A DNA stretch of 48,593 bases, from the NCBI RefSeq assembly GCF_003236315.1, contig NZ_POTY01000014.1:1-48593 (forward strand), in the 5' to 3' direction. The stretch comes from Micromonospora craterilacus (GTDB lineage Bacteria; Actinomycetota; Actinomycetes; Mycobacteriales; Micromonosporaceae). Positions 8,630-19,644 of the stretch are shown piece after piece. Numbering within the stretch: position 1 is the first letter of the stretch; each line of letters opens with the position of its first letter. The notes beneath the pieces are model-generated. The model searched no databases. It saw only the letters and a list, made by a program, of their open reading frames with translations, and had not been told where the DNA came from. A program made the translations under genes and the position numbers.

Positions 8630-9895
8630 TTACCGTTCCGGCCGGCCGGCTCCTTCCGTCTCGGCGATGCCATCCCGCTGTGCTGGCGGATGCATGGGCT
8701 CTACCGTCGGCTGTGCCGTTCCCGCCTCCACCGGAGATTCGGCCGGAACACGGCGCACGGCCACGAACGGGATGAACACCGCGACGGCCACGGCGAGCCA
8801 GAGGCGAGCATCGCCGAGCAGAAAGCCGCCGGGCAGGCTTGCCCCCCGAGAGGTGACCGGAAGGATCATCACCACCAGCACGACGGCCGGCCAGAGGAGC
8901 GACCAGCGCGGCCGGGCACTCACCGCCAGCAGCGCCGCCAGGAGCAGCCACACCTGATGGTGCGTCCAGGAGACCGGGGAGAAGACCAGGCCAGCCGCAC
9001 CGACCAGCACGGCGGCGGCCAGTGGCTGGTCGTTGCGGTAAGCCCGGGTCGCCCGGATCAGGGCGAGCACGACGATGGCCGAGCCGACCACCGCAACGAC
9101 GGAGGAACGGATCAAGTCGGGCAGCCCCCACCGAAGAAGCGCGCCGTTGAGCGACTGGTTGCCGCCGGTCTCGATGTTTCCGACCCGATTCACGTTCCAG
9201 ATCTCGGTGAACCAGAAGCGCACGGATTCATCGGGCAACACCAGCCACGCTATGCCGGTGCAGGCGACGAATGCGGCGACGGACGTGACCGCCGCCCGCC
9301 GCTGGCCGGAGAACCAGAAGTACGGCACAAACACGAGCGGGGTCAGCTTGACCGCGCAGGCGACGCCGGTGAGGATCCCCCGGTAACGCTCGGGGACCAG
9401 TCTCAACACGTCGGCCAGCACGGCGGCCACGAGGAACACGCTGATCTGGCCGAACCGGAAGTTGCTGGAGATCGGCGACGACGCGAACAGGGCCAACGCG
9501 AACAACGGCGTCAGCCACGGCGTACCCGTAGCACGGAACTCCGAACGCCGGACGGCGGCGACCGCCACCGCGACAACCACCGCGAACGTGGCGACGCTCC
9601 AGATCACCGCGATCACGGCGAAGGGCGGGAGAGCCAGTGGAGCGAAAAGTAGACCAGCGAAGGGCGGATAGGTGAACGGTGCTCCGGTCGCCTCGGCGGC
9701 GAAGTCGTACAGGCCGTCGCCGTTCCAGAGGTCGTTCACCGCACCGAGGTAGACCTGCAGGTCGGAAAGGCGGTCGACGAACGGTCGCCGCAGGGCCGCC
9801 CAGGTCTGCAGGACCGCGACGGTTACCGCCGACGCCCAGACGGCTGCGACCAGCCATCGGCGACCCGGCACACGGCGTTTCCACCACAACGACAT
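8630..9895 (-). CDS. GT87-family polyprenyl-phosphate-mannose-dependent mannosyltransferase (DUF2029)
   Basis: 421 aa, strongly hydrophobic with roughly ten membrane helices: an integral membrane glycosyltransferase of the GT-C type. Typical GT87 stretches are visible: DLQVYLGAVNDLWNGDGLYDF near the N-terminus (acidic catalytic loop), FTYPPFAGLLFAPL, NFRFGQISVFL and GNQSLNGALLRWG. Family members add alpha-1,2 (or 1,6) mannose from polyprenyl-phosphate mannose to phosphatidylinositol mannosides, lipoarabinomannan or related glycans on the outside of the membrane; the exact acceptor is not visible. The ATG at 9895 has GGAG upstream and is preferred over a GTG at 9934. The C-terminal ~40 residues are polar. 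It may be co-transcribed with the ArsR-like gene downstream. Confidence 0.85.
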   Translation of the reverse strand: MSLWWKRRVPGRRWLVAAVWASAVTVAVLQTWAALRRPFVDRLSDLQVYLGAVNDLWNGDGLYDFAAEATGAPFTYPPFAGLLFAPLALPPFAVIAVIWSVATFAVVVAVAVAAVRRSEFRATGTPWLTPLFALALFASSPISSNFRFGQISVFLVAAVLADVLRLVPERYRGILTGVACAVKLTPLVFVPYFWFSGQRRAAVTSVAAFVACTGIAWLVLPDESVRFWFTEIWNVNRVGNIETGGNQSLNGALLRWGLPDLIRSSVVAVVGSAIVVLALIRATRAYRNDQPLAAAVLVGAAGLVFSPVSWTHHQVWLLLAALLAVSARPRWSLLWPAVVLVVMILPVTSRGASLPGGFLLGDARLWLAVAVAVFIPFVAVRRVPAESPVEAGTAQPTVEPMHPPAQRDGIAETEGAGRPER

Positions 9896-10643
9896 CAGCA
9901 ACGCTCCGAAACAGTGGTCGTCAAACTGCCGCACGTCACCGTCGGTCTACTAGCCGACAAAGACGCAGCTCTGTGTTTTCGGCGAACCGCCGTACTCCAG
10001 GTCCAGATCGCTGACGGCGACAGGGGCCAAGCCTCCCACCGCAGCCCGAACCGCAGGCAATCTCGTAGTCATCAACTACCGCGGTAGTGCGAAGGCACTC
10101 GGACCGAGAGACGAGGCAGGTGGTGCCGTCAGTGCGGATGGGCCGGGACGCCGGATGGCGATCGTGCCGGCAGCCTCACCCACGAAGCGCCCGCTGTTTT
10201 GGCTGCAAGAGGCGCCCAAGCCACCGAGTCGCAGGCCTCGGAACTGGGCCGGCGGAGGTGGGAGCGGCGGCGGACGGCACGACGGCGGTCACCGCCACGT
10301 CCGAGGATGCAGCCTTAAATGCCGTTGAGGACGGACCCCGTATACACAATGCAGACTCCCCCGTTGACCATGCTTCGATCCCTGACCGCGACGGAGATCG
10401 CTCCAGGTCAACGGTCTTCGATCCGTCAGCACGCTAACACCCGGCGAATACCAGACGCAACCACGCCATCACCGGCCGGTCGGAGCGCCGGAACCAACGA
10501 GCCGAGCCGACCTGGTCCAAGTATGGCGGGGCGATGTTTCCACGGATGGGCACCGGTTCGGCAGCGGGTCCGAGTAGCGCCAACGCAGCCACAGCGGCCG
10601 ACCCCTCAGCCGGCCCGTCCACGGCCGTAGGACGATGCGATTG
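9896..10643. other. Gene-poor interval (about 750 bp)
   Basis: No convincing gene is visible. Open frames here are low-complexity, lack plausible ribosome-binding sites and resemble no family. The segment presumably holds the GT87 promoter near its left end. It contains a 14-bp perfect palindrome, ACTACCGCGGTAGT, at 10075-10088, which could be an operator. Confidence 0.4.
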
Positions 10644-10719
10644 TGGTGGAGCCCAGGGGACTCGAACCCCTAACCCCTGCCTTGCAAAGGCAGTGCTCTG
10701 CCAGTTGAGCTAGGGCCCC
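10644..10719 (-). tRNA. tRNA-Ala (anticodon TGC)
   Basis: Read on the minus strand the gene starts GGGGCCC, has a D-arm (AGCTCAACTGGCAGAGC), an anticodon stem-loop CTGCC-TTTGCAA-GGCAG with anticodon TGC, a TTCGAGTC T-loop and a matching 3' acceptor strand GGGCTCC. The discriminator is A and the terminal CCA is encoded (tgg at 10644-10646). It lies downstream of DLW-39 and tRNA-Ile on the same strand, so the three are probably one transcript. Confidence 0.97.
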
Positions 10720-10759
10720 GTGAGCGGACGGTGCCGCCGGGTGGTCGGAACGGACGTGG

Positions 10760-10888
10760 TCAGCGCAGGTCCGGCGAGGTGGTCGCCTCGTGCCAGAGGG
10801 CGCGTTCGTCGTTCGCTTCCTTGATCTTCTTGGCCACCACGGCGGCCACCCCGACGACGCCGGCCAGGATCAACAGCTTCTTGAACAT
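10760..10888 (-). CDS. DLW-39 family small protein
   Basis: 42-residue protein starting MFKKLLILAGVVG and ending TTSPDLR. It has a positively charged start, one hydrophobic helix (about residues 5-19, a likely membrane segment) and a polar tail with the pattern AKKIKEANDERALWHEAT. This matches the actinobacterial DLW-39 family, tiny proteins of unknown function usually encoded near gyrA beside tRNA-Ile and tRNA-Ala. Exactly that context is seen here: the gene lies between the two tRNAs on the same strand, and its stop lies 40 bp from the tRNA-Ala 5' end. A GAGGGGTG ribosome-binding sequence lies a few bases before the ATG. Confidence 0.88.
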   Translation of the reverse strand: MFKKLLILAGVVGVAAVVAKKIKEANDERALWHEATTSPDLR

Positions 10889-10932
10889 CGGGGACACCCC
10901 TCACGCTCGACGTGCCGTCGGACCATGTGCGG

Positions 10933-11006
10933 TGGGGCTAGCTGGAATCGAACCAGCGACCTCAGAGTTATCAGCTCTGCGCTCTAACCGACTGAGCTAT
11001 AGCCCC
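10933..11006 (-). tRNA. tRNA-Ile (anticodon GAT)
   Basis: On the minus strand: acceptor GGGGCTA, D-arm AGCTCAGTCGGTTAGAGC, anticodon stem-loop CAGAG-CTGATAA-CTCTG with anticodon GAT, T-arm GCTGGTTCGATTCCAGC and 3' strand TAGCCCC with discriminator A. No CCA is encoded (the next bases read CCG), unlike the neighbouring tRNA-Ala, so the CCA-adding enzyme at 46.4-47.9 kb is needed for this tRNA. Confidence 0.97.
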
Positions 11007-11021
11007 GCGTAGCGACGAGCA

Positions 11022-11051
11022 AGGTTAACCCATCCGCCCACGCCGCCCCAA
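11022..11051 (-). promoter_or_regulatory. Candidate promoter for tRNA-Ile / DLW-39 / tRNA-Ala
   Basis: On the minus strand TTGGGG (11051-11046) and TAACCT (11027-11022) are separated by 18 bp, and the predicted transcription start falls about 8-10 bp before tRNA-Ile. The match to the vegetative consensus is moderate. Confidence 0.4.
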
Positions 11052-11131
11052 ATCGGGGTCAGGCCCGGAATCGTCGCCTACACCGTCGCCCCTGAACTTA
11101 CCGGAGAGCCGCTGGCGCACCCACCCAGATA

Positions 11132-11171
11132 AGAAGCCGGGCCGGCCGCTTCCGCGGTCGGCCCGGCTTCT
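11132..11171. terminator. Terminator hairpin after the gyrB-gyrA-DUF3566 operon
   Basis: AGAAGCCGGGCCG at 11132-11144 pairs perfectly with CGGCCCGGCTTCT at 11159-11171 (13 bp, 14-nt loop). It begins 9 bp downstream of the DUF3566 stop and separates the gyrase operon from the tRNA transcript. Confidence 0.75.
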
Positions 11172-11179
11172 GAGTCGGG

Positions 11180-12106
11180 TCAGTCGCGCTCGGCGAGGGT
11201 CAGCTCGATGCCACCCACCAGGTCGGCGCAGACGTTGTACACGAACGCCCCGAGCGTGGCGAGCGCAGTGAACAGCACGACGTTGACCGCACCGATCAGC
11301 ATCGAACTGAAGATCACGCCCTTCGCGGTGATCTGGAAGCCGTTGGTGCTCTGCCCACCGCCGGCGTTGACCAGGTCGCCCAGGCTGTCGTTCACACTCG
11401 CGAACACGCCCATCGCGTCCAGCGCCAGATACAGCACCGAGGTTGCGACGACGATGACGATGAACAGCACCACCGACACGGCGAACGCGAACTTCATCAC
11501 GGACCAGGGGTCGATCCGCTTGAGGTTCAGCCGGGCCCGGCGCGGTCCGCGCGAGGCGGCCGAGCTGACCGAGGTACGCGCGGCGCGTACCGCCTCACCC
11601 ACCCGCGCGGCGCCCACGGCGGGCGCGCTGATGCCCGGAGGCAGCCCGCCGCCGTTCGCCGGGCGGCCCGCGCCCGGCGGCCGGGTCGCGTCCGGCTTCG
11701 CACCGAGCCCGGTCACCCGTGGCTGGGTGCCGGTCACGCCGGTGCCGGCTGTCGGCAGCACGCCGGTGGTACCCGCCGACGACTGGCCCGGTCGAGTGCC
11801 GATCGGCTGGGGGGTCGACGGCTTGCCGGCGGCGGCTGTGGCGGTGGCGGTGCTGCCCGCCGGACTGGGGGCCTCGGCGCCGGTCGTCTCCTCGGCGGCG
11901 GCGGCCTCCTGGCCGTCGGCGGGCTTGTCCGGCGGCGGAGCCATTCCGGGAGCCCGGGTGAACTTCGGGGCAGGCGCGTCGGCGGGAACCGTGGCCCGGC
12001 CCACGGCCGCGCGGCCGGTCGTTGGCGTGCCGCTCTGTGCGGCCTCCTCGTCGACCGGGTTAGCCGAGGTCCCCGCGTTCCCCGACTTCGCCTGTGTCTC
12101 CGTCAT
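11180..12106 (-). CDS. DUF3566 membrane protein
   Basis: 308 aa. The first ~190 residues are low-complexity, rich in Ala, Pro, Gly and Thr, and probably disordered in the cytoplasm. The C-terminal ~120 residues form the DUF3566 domain: a basic approach (RRARLNLKRIDPWSVMKFAF), a first membrane helix (SVVLFIVIVVATSVLYLAL), an extracytoplasmic loop containing VNDSLGDLV, and a second helix (MLIGAVNVVLFTALATLGAFVYNVCADL). Genes of this family sit next to gyrA across actinobacteria; the function is unknown, with proposed links to the cell envelope. The ATG lies 4 bp after the gyrA stop, so it is the last gene of the gyrB-gyrA operon. A terminator hairpin follows it. Confidence 0.88.
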   Translation of the reverse strand: MTETQAKSGNAGTSANPVDEEAAQSGTPTTGRAAVGRATVPADAPAPKFTRAPGMAPPPDKPADGQEAAAAEETTGAEAPSPAGSTATATAAAGKPSTPQPIGTRPGQSSAGTTGVLPTAGTGVTGTQPRVTGLGAKPDATRPPGAGRPANGGGLPPGISAPAVGAARVGEAVRAARTSVSSAASRGPRRARLNLKRIDPWSVMKFAFAVSVVLFIVIVVATSVLYLALDAMGVFASVNDSLGDLVNAGGGQSTNGFQITAKGVIFSSMLIGAVNVVLFTALATLGAFVYNVCADLVGGIELTLAERD

Positions 12107-12110
12107 TCAA

Positions 12111-14630
12111 CTAGTCCTGTTCGTCAGGCTCGTCGGCATTGCGAGCAATCGCCACGATAGTCACGCCGTCCGGAAGGTCCATCAGCTTGACCCCCATTGT
12201 GTTCCGGTCACGCGTACGGCGTACAGGCTTCACCGGAGTCCGGATGACGCCACCGTTACTGGTGATAGCGAAGAGCTCGTCGTCCGGGTCGATCACCACC
12301 GCACCGACCAGACCACCGCGTCGCTCGGTGATCTTCGCAGTCAGCACACCCTTACCTCCCCGGCCCTGGACCGGGTATTCCTCGATCGGGGTACGTTTCG
12401 CGTATCCCCCGTTCGTGGCCACCAGAACGTCCAGACCCTCCCGGACAACCTCCATGGCCAGCAGCTCGTCCTCCTCGCTGAAGCGCATCCCGATCACGCC
12501 CGAGGTCGCCCGGCCCATTGGCCGAAGCGCCTCGTCGGTGGCGTTGAACCGGATCGCCTGGGCGTTCTTGGAAACCAGCAGCAGGTCGTCGGCGGGGCCG
12601 GCGAGCGCAGCACCGACCAGCTCGTCCTCATCGCGCAGGTTGATCGCGATGATGCCGCCGGACCGGTTGGAGTCGAACTCCTCAAGCCGCGTCTTCTTCA
12701 CCAGGCCGTTCTTCGTCGCCAGGACCAGGTAGGGGGCTACCTGGTAGTTCGGAATCTCGATGATCTGTGCGATCTGCTCGTCCGGTTGGAAAGCAAGCAG
12801 ATTGGCCACGTGCTGGCCCTTGGCCACCCTACTGGCCTCCGGAAGCTCGTACGCCTTGGCCCGGTACACCCGCCCCTTATTGGTGAAGAACAGGATCCAG
12901 TCGTGCGTCGAGCAGACGAAGAAGTGGCTGACGATGTCGTCCTGCCGCAGCGTGGCGCCGCTGACCCCCTTGCCGCCGCGCCGCTGCGAGCGGTAGAGGT
13001 CGGCCTTCGTCCGCTTGGCGTACCCGGTGCGGGTGATCGTGACGACCACGTCTTCCCGGGCGATGAGGTCCTCCATCGAGACCTCGCCGTCGAACGGGAC
13101 GATCTTGGTGCGTCGGTCGTCGCCCCACTTGGCGACGATCTCGCCCAGTTCCTCCGAGACGATCCGACGCTGCCGTTCCGGCTTGGCCAGGATGTCCTTG
13201 AGGTCGGCGATCTCCAGCTCCAGCTTGGCCAGGTCGTCGAGGATCCGCTGCCGCTCCAGCGCGGCGAGCCGGCGCAGCTGCATGTCCAGGATCGCGGTGG
13301 CCTGGATCTCGTCGATCTCCAGCAGCCGGATCAGGCCCTGCCGGGCGTCCTCGACGGTGGGCGAGCGCCGGATCAGGGCGATCACCTCGTCCAGCGCGTC
13401 CAGCGCCTTGGACAGACCGCGCAGGATGTGCGCCCGTTCCTCCGCCTTGCGCAGCCGGAACGCCGTCCGCCGCCGGATCACCTCGATCTGGTGCTCGACG
13501 TAGTAGCGGAGGAACTGCGCCAGGTTCAGCGTGCGCGGCACCCCGTCGACCAGGGCCAGCATGTTCGCGCCGAAGGTCTCCTGGAGCTGGGTGTGCTTGT
13601 AGAGGTTGTTCAGCACCACCTTGGCGACCGCGTCGCGCTTGAGCACGAGCACGATCCGCATGCCGGTACGCCCGGAGGACTCGTCGCGGATGTCGGCGAT
13701 GCCGCCGAGCTTGCCCTCCTTGATCAGCTCAGCGATCCGCTCGGCCAGGTTGTCGGGGTTGACCTGGTACGGCAGCTCGCTGACCACCAGGGCCGGGCGG
13801 CCGCGCTTGTCCTCCTCGACCTCGACCACGGCGCGCATCCGGATCGAGCCACGCCCGGTGCGGTACGCGTCCTGGATACCGGCCTGGCCGACGATCAGAC
13901 CGTGGGTCGGGAAGTCGGGACCCTTGACGATCTCCAGCAGCGCCTCGAGGGTGGTGGCCTCGTCCGCCTCCGGGTGCTCCAGGCACCACTGCACCGCCGC
14001 GCCGATCTCCCGCAGGTTGTGCGGTGGAATCTTGGTGGCCATGCCGACCGCGATGCCCTCGGAGCCGTTGATCAACAGGTTCGGGATCCGCGACGGCAGG
14101 ATGGTGGGCTCCTTGGCCCGACCGTCGTAGTTGTCCTGCAGGTCGACGGTGTCCTCGTCGATGTCCCGCAGCATCTCCATCGCCAGCGGGTCGAGCTTGC
14201 ATTCTGTGTACCTCATGGCGGCAGCTGGATCGTTTCCGGGCGATCCGAAGTTGCCGTTGCCGTCGACCAGCGGGTAGCGCAGCGACCAGGACTGGGCCAT
14301 CCGGACCAGCGCGTCGTAGATGGCCGAATCGCCGTGCGGGTGGAACTGACCCATCACGTCGCCGACCACGCGGGAGCACTTCACGTAGCCGCGGTCCGGC
14401 CGGTACCCCGAGTCGAACATGGCGTAGAGGATCTTGCGGTGGACCGGCTTGAGCCCGTCCCGGACGTCCGGCAGGGCCCGCCCGACGATGACGCTCATCG
14501 CGTAGTCGAGGTAGGAGCGCTGCATCTCCACCTCGAGCCCGACCGGCTCGATCCGGTCGTGCGAGACGACGGCGGCCTGCGCCTCGGGGACCTCGGGCTC
14601 GTTAGGTGTGGACTCGGGGGAATCGGTCAC
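12111..14630 (-). CDS. gyrA: DNA gyrase subunit A
   Basis: 839 aa. Breaks and rejoins DNA in the GyrA2GyrB2 complex that introduces negative supercoils. The winged-helix/tower region carries the catalytic Tyr in AAMRYTE (about residue 141). The quinolone-resistance-determining region reads [17 protein letters not shown], with Ser (about 102) and Asp (about 106) at the positions of E. coli Ser83 and Asp87, the residues associated with susceptibility. The GyrA box QRRGGKG is at about residues 549-555, followed by the beta-pinwheel C-terminal domain, so this is gyrase and not topoisomerase IV. The start is GTG with aaggg 7 bp upstream. gyrB lies 130 bp upstream, and the spacer holds two perfect DnaA boxes. 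The DUF3566 gene follows after 4 bp. Confidence 0.98.
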   Translation of the reverse strand: MTDSPESTPNEPEVPEAQAAVVSHDRIEPVGLEVEMQRSYLDYAMSVIVGRALPDVRDGLKPVHRKILYAMFDSGYRPDRGYVKCSRVVGDVMGQFHPHGDSAIYDALVRMAQSWSLRYPLVDGNGNFGSPGNDPAAAMRYTECKLDPLAMEMLRDIDEDTVDLQDNYDGRAKEPTILPSRIPNLLINGSEGIAVGMATKIPPHNLREIGAAVQWCLEHPEADEATTLEALLEIVKGPDFPTHGLIVGQAGIQDAYRTGRGSIRMRAVVEVEEDKRGRPALVVSELPYQVNPDNLAERIAELIKEGKLGGIADIRDESSGRTGMRIVLVLKRDAVAKVVLNNLYKHTQLQETFGANMLALVDGVPRTLNLAQFLRYYVEHQIEVIRRRTAFRLRKAEERAHILRGLSKALDALDEVIALIRRSPTVEDARQGLIRLLEIDEIQATAILDMQLRRLAALERQRILDDLAKLELEIADLKDILAKPERQRRIVSEELGEIVAKWGDDRRTKIVPFDGEVSMEDLIAREDVVVTITRTGYAKRTKADLYRSQRRGGKGVSGATLRQDDIVSHFFVCSTHDWILFFTNKGRVYRAKAYELPEASRVAKGQHVANLLAFQPDEQIAQIIEIPNYQVAPYLVLATKNGLVKKTRLEEFDSNRSGGIIAINLRDEDELVGAALAGPADDLLLVSKNAQAIRFNATDEALRPMGRATSGVIGMRFSEEDELLAMEVVREGLDVLVATNGGYAKRTPIEEYPVQGRGGKGVLTAKITERRGGLVGAVVIDPDDELFAITSNGGVIRTPVKPVRRTRDRNTMGVKLMDLPDGVTIVAIARNADEPDEQD

Positions 14631-14666
14631 TGTTAACCCTTATCAGACTGAGAGTCGTTTTCGTGC

Positions 14667-14706
14667 TGTGGATAACGGCTGTGGAAACCGGCCAAGCTGT
14701 GGATAA
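14667..14706 (-). promoter_or_regulatory. Pair of perfect DnaA boxes between gyrB and gyrA
   Basis: TGTGGATAA (TTATCCACA on the minus strand) occurs at 14667-14675 and 14698-14706, both in the same orientation and 31 bp apart (three helical turns). Weaker TGTGGA sites lie between and after them. They sit in the 130-bp gyrB-gyrA spacer, upstream of the gyrA ribosome-binding site. Confidence 0.85.
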
Positions 14707-14760
14707 CTCTGTGGACCGGCAGCCGGGTCGGATCGGTCACCCGCCCGGCTGCCGAAACCA

Positions 14761-17233
<2,473 letters not shown>

Positions 17234-17815
17234 ATGGGGCTGGACAACGTCGCGGTCCAGTGGCCGCGGACCGGCCGCTTCTACGACCCGGTCGCACCGG
17301 CCGAGTTCGTCGACTTCGGCGATATCGTCGACGTGCCGGGAATCTCGGCACCGACCGCCGCGCTCGCCGAGCTGATCGCGAAGACAGGCACGGTCCGGGC
17401 CACCGCGTACACCGAGGTGGTGGATCTGATCCTCGGGCTGGACGGTGTGCTCTACGCCACCGAGGCCGCCGCCGAGGACGAGGACCCGGTCATCGACCCC
17501 GACGGGTGCGCCTGGATCGCCGGCGGCATCGAGCGGTTCGTGGCCGCGCACCGCCCGCACGGGGAGGCGGTCACCTTCGACTCGGTCGGCACCGTGCTGC
17601 GCTCGCTGCTCGCCGACGGCCGCCTGGCCGAGCAGCAGCTGCGCTGGCTGGACAGCCGGCTGGACGCCCTCCGTGACGACAGCGGTGCCGCGCCGCAGTG
17701 GACCTTCACCTGCGCCGAGCTGAGCGTGGTCGCCGCGTTCTACCGGCGCTGCGCCGATCGCGGCTTCGCGGTGTACGCCGAGTCGGCCGCGCCGCGCCGG
17801 GCACCCCAGACCTGA
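17234..17815 (+). CDS. Conserved-looking hypothetical protein
   Basis: 193 aa, no signal peptide or membrane helix, acidic. It starts MGLDNVAVQWPRTGRF after a clear gaggtg ribosome-binding site 8 bp upstream. Coding character is strong: sensible amino-acid composition, helical stretches such as GISAPTAALAELIAKTG and VVDLILGLDGVLYAT, and Cys residues in DPDGCAWI, FTCAEL and RRCADRG. I recognise no domain. It is the only rightward gene in a long leftward block (dnaA to tRNA-Ala), facing oriC, between dciA and gyrB, so it is transcribed against the replication fork. Its position suggests lineage-specific insertion or retention; no function is proposed. Confidence 0.75.
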   Translation: MGLDNVAVQWPRTGRFYDPVAPAEFVDFGDIVDVPGISAPTAALAELIAKTGTVRATAYTEVVDLILGLDGVLYATEAAAEDEDPVIDPDGCAWIAGGIERFVAAHRPHGEAVTFDSVGTVLRSLLADGRLAEQQLRWLDSRLDALRDDSGAAPQWTFTCAELSVVAAFYRRCADRGFAVYAESAAPRRAPQT

Positions 17816-17888
17816 CCGGCGGCCTCCGGCCGGCCCGCCCCAGCCCCTCGCTCGCCGCCGGCATGCGGTGCGGGCCCGGCCTGGCGGA

Positions 17889-18506
17889 TCAGCCGTAGGT
17901 GTCGCGGGGGCCCCGGCCGCGTACCCGGCGGGGGCCCCGGGACCAGGACGGCGCGGCCGGCCCGTGGATGTGCAACTTGCGCACCACGTTGTGGCCTACC
18001 TCACGGCCGATCTGCTGCAACAGCGAGCCGGCCAGCAGGCGCAGTTGGGTCGCCCAGGCGGTGGAGCGGGCCTCCACGGTCAGTTCGCCGTTCTCCAGCT
18101 TCACCGGCCGGCTGTGCTGAGCCACCTCGGGGCCGACCACCCGCTCCCAGGCGCCGAAGACGGTCGCCTCGGCGGCCGGCTGCTGCCAGCCACGGGCCTT
18201 CACCAACCGATCCAGCACCGCGCCGAGCGGCTGCGGATCGCGCGGGTCCGGCCCCGGGCCGGAGTAGCCGCGCAACCGACGTTCGCCGCCCTCGCCACCG
18301 GCCGTGCCGCGGCGCCGGGGCCGTCCCGCCGCCTCCCGCCGGGCCTTGGCCGCGTCCAGCACCGCACGCGCCAACTGCGGCCCGGACACCCCCTCCGGTC
18401 CGTCGGGGGCCGAGCCGGCGTCGGCGGTCACCTCAACCGCGTCGCCGCTGTCGCCGGTGCCGGTTCGTGGGCTGGGACGGCCTGGCCGCTGCGGCTTATC
18501 CGACAC
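17889..18506 (-). CDS. dciA: DUF721/DciA-family protein, putative helicase operator
   Basis: 205 aa. The first ~90 residues are polar, Gly/Pro/Arg-rich and probably disordered. The DUF721 domain follows: [66 protein letters not shown], ending [10 protein letters not shown]. DciA proteins bind the replicative helicase DnaB and assist its loading in bacteria lacking DnaC/DnaI; this is family knowledge. The GTG at 18506 overlaps the 3' end of recF by 11 bp, indicating translational coupling. The C-terminal tail after HGP is Arg/Gly-rich. It is the last gene of the dnaN-gnd-recF-dciA run. Confidence 0.88.
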   Translation of the reverse strand: MSDKPQRPGRPSPRTGTGDSGDAVEVTADAGSAPDGPEGVSGPQLARAVLDAAKARREAAGRPRRRGTAGGEGGERRLRGYSGPGPDPRDPQPLGAVLDRLVKARGWQQPAAEATVFGAWERVVGPEVAQHSRPVKLENGELTVEARSTAWATQLRLLAGSLLQQIGREVGHNVVRKLHIHGPAAPSWSRGPRRVRGRGPRDTYG

Positions 18507-19629
18507 GGCGCACCGTCCCCTCGGCCACCTCGTACCGGGCACCCCGCAGGGCGGCCGGCACATCGTCGGCGACTGCGCACGTCACCAGCAACTGGCTCGC
18601 CCCGCCGACCAGTTCGGCCAGCCGGTCCCGCCGCCCGGCGTCCAGCTCGGCGAAGACGTCGTCGAGCACCAGCACCGGTTCGATGCCGTCGCTGCGGAGC
18701 AGGTCGTAGCCGGCCAGCCGGAGGGCGAGCGCGTACGACCAGGATTCGCCGTGGCTGGCGTACCCCTTGGCGGGCAGCGGGCCGAGGCTGAGGGTGAGAT
18801 CGTCGCGGTGCGGGCCGACCAGGGTGGTGCCCCGCTCGATCTCGGCGGAGCGGGACTCCTCCAGCGCCGCGGCGAGCACCGCCGCGAGGGCCGCCCGGTC
18901 GGTGGTGGGCTCGGCCAGTTCCACCGACGGCCGGTACGCGATCCCCGCCGCGCCGCGTCCGGCCGCCACCGCGTCGTACGCCTTGGCCACGTGCGGGGTC
19001 AACGCGGCGACCAGTTCCAACCGGCCGGCGAGCAGTTCGGCACCGTGTCGGGCCAGGTGGGTGTCCCACACCGCCAGCGTCGACAGGTCACCGCCCCGGG
19101 ACCCGCCGGTCTTACGGGCCAGGTACGCGGTGCGCAGCAGCGCGTTGCGTTGCTTGATCACTCGGTCGTAGTCGGCTCGGACGCCCGCGTACCGGGGCTG
19201 ACGCAGCACCAGCAGATCGTCGAGATAGCGACGACGCTCGGCCGGGTCGCCCCGGACGAGTTCGAGATCCTCCGGGGCGAAGAGCACCAGCCGCAGCGCG
19301 CCGAGCACGTCCCGGGCCCGGCGGGCCGGAGATCGGCCGAGCCGGGCCCGGTTGGCCTTACCCGGCACGATCTCCAGCTCGACCAGCAGCTCCCGGCCCT
19401 CGTGCAGCACCGCGCACCGGATCACCGCCGCGCCGGCGCCCATCCGGACCAGCGGCGCGTCCGTCGCGACCCGGTGCGAGTCCAGCGTCGCCACGTAGCC
19501 CAGCGCCTCGACCAGGTTGGTCTTGCCGACGCCGTTGGCCCCGATCAGGACGTTCGGCCCCGGTTCGAGGTCGACGCCGACCCGCTCGTACGAGCGGAAG
19601 TCGACCAGTTCGAGCCGGCGGACGTACAC
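18496..19629 (-). CDS. recF: DNA replication and repair protein RecF
   Basis: 377 aa SMC-like ATPase of the RecFOR pathway, which helps load RecA at gaps and restart forks. It starts [16 protein letters not shown], with Walker [10 protein letters not shown] (about residues 30-38), a signature motif in [18 protein letters not shown] and Walker [18 protein letters not shown], in the usual order and length. The GTG start has only a weak ribosome-binding sequence; the gnd stop lies 15 bp upstream, so coupling with gnd is plausible. dciA overlaps its 3' end. Confidence 0.96.
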   Translation of the reverse strand: MYVRRLELVDFRSYERVGVDLEPGPNVLIGANGVGKTNLVEALGYVATLDSHRVATDAPLVRMGAGAAVIRCAVLHEGRELLVELEIVPGKANRARLGRSPARRARDVLGALRLVLFAPEDLELVRGDPAERRRYLDDLLVLRQPRYAGVRADYDRVIKQRNALLRTAYLARKTGGSRGGDLSTLAVWDTHLARHGAELLAGRLELVAALTPHVAKAYDAVAAGRGAAGIAYRPSVELAEPTTDRAALAAVLAAALEESRSAEIERGTTLVGPHRDDLTLSLGPLPAKGYASHGESWSYALALRLAGYDLLRSDGIEPVLVLDDVFAELDAGRRDRLAELVGGASQLLVTCAVADDVPAALRGARYEVAEGTVRRVG

Positions 19630-19644
19630 GGGGGCCAGTGCCGG

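Noticed and set aside
10087..10437. 116-codon plus-strand frame in the gap before tRNA-Ala
   Set aside because: No coding character, no ribosome-binding site and overlapping frames on the same strand of equal quality.
11208..14636. 1142-codon plus-strand open frame opposite DUF3566 and gyrA
   Set aside because: Antisense to gyrA, which is certain. The product has no recognisable domain and it spans two unrelated genes.
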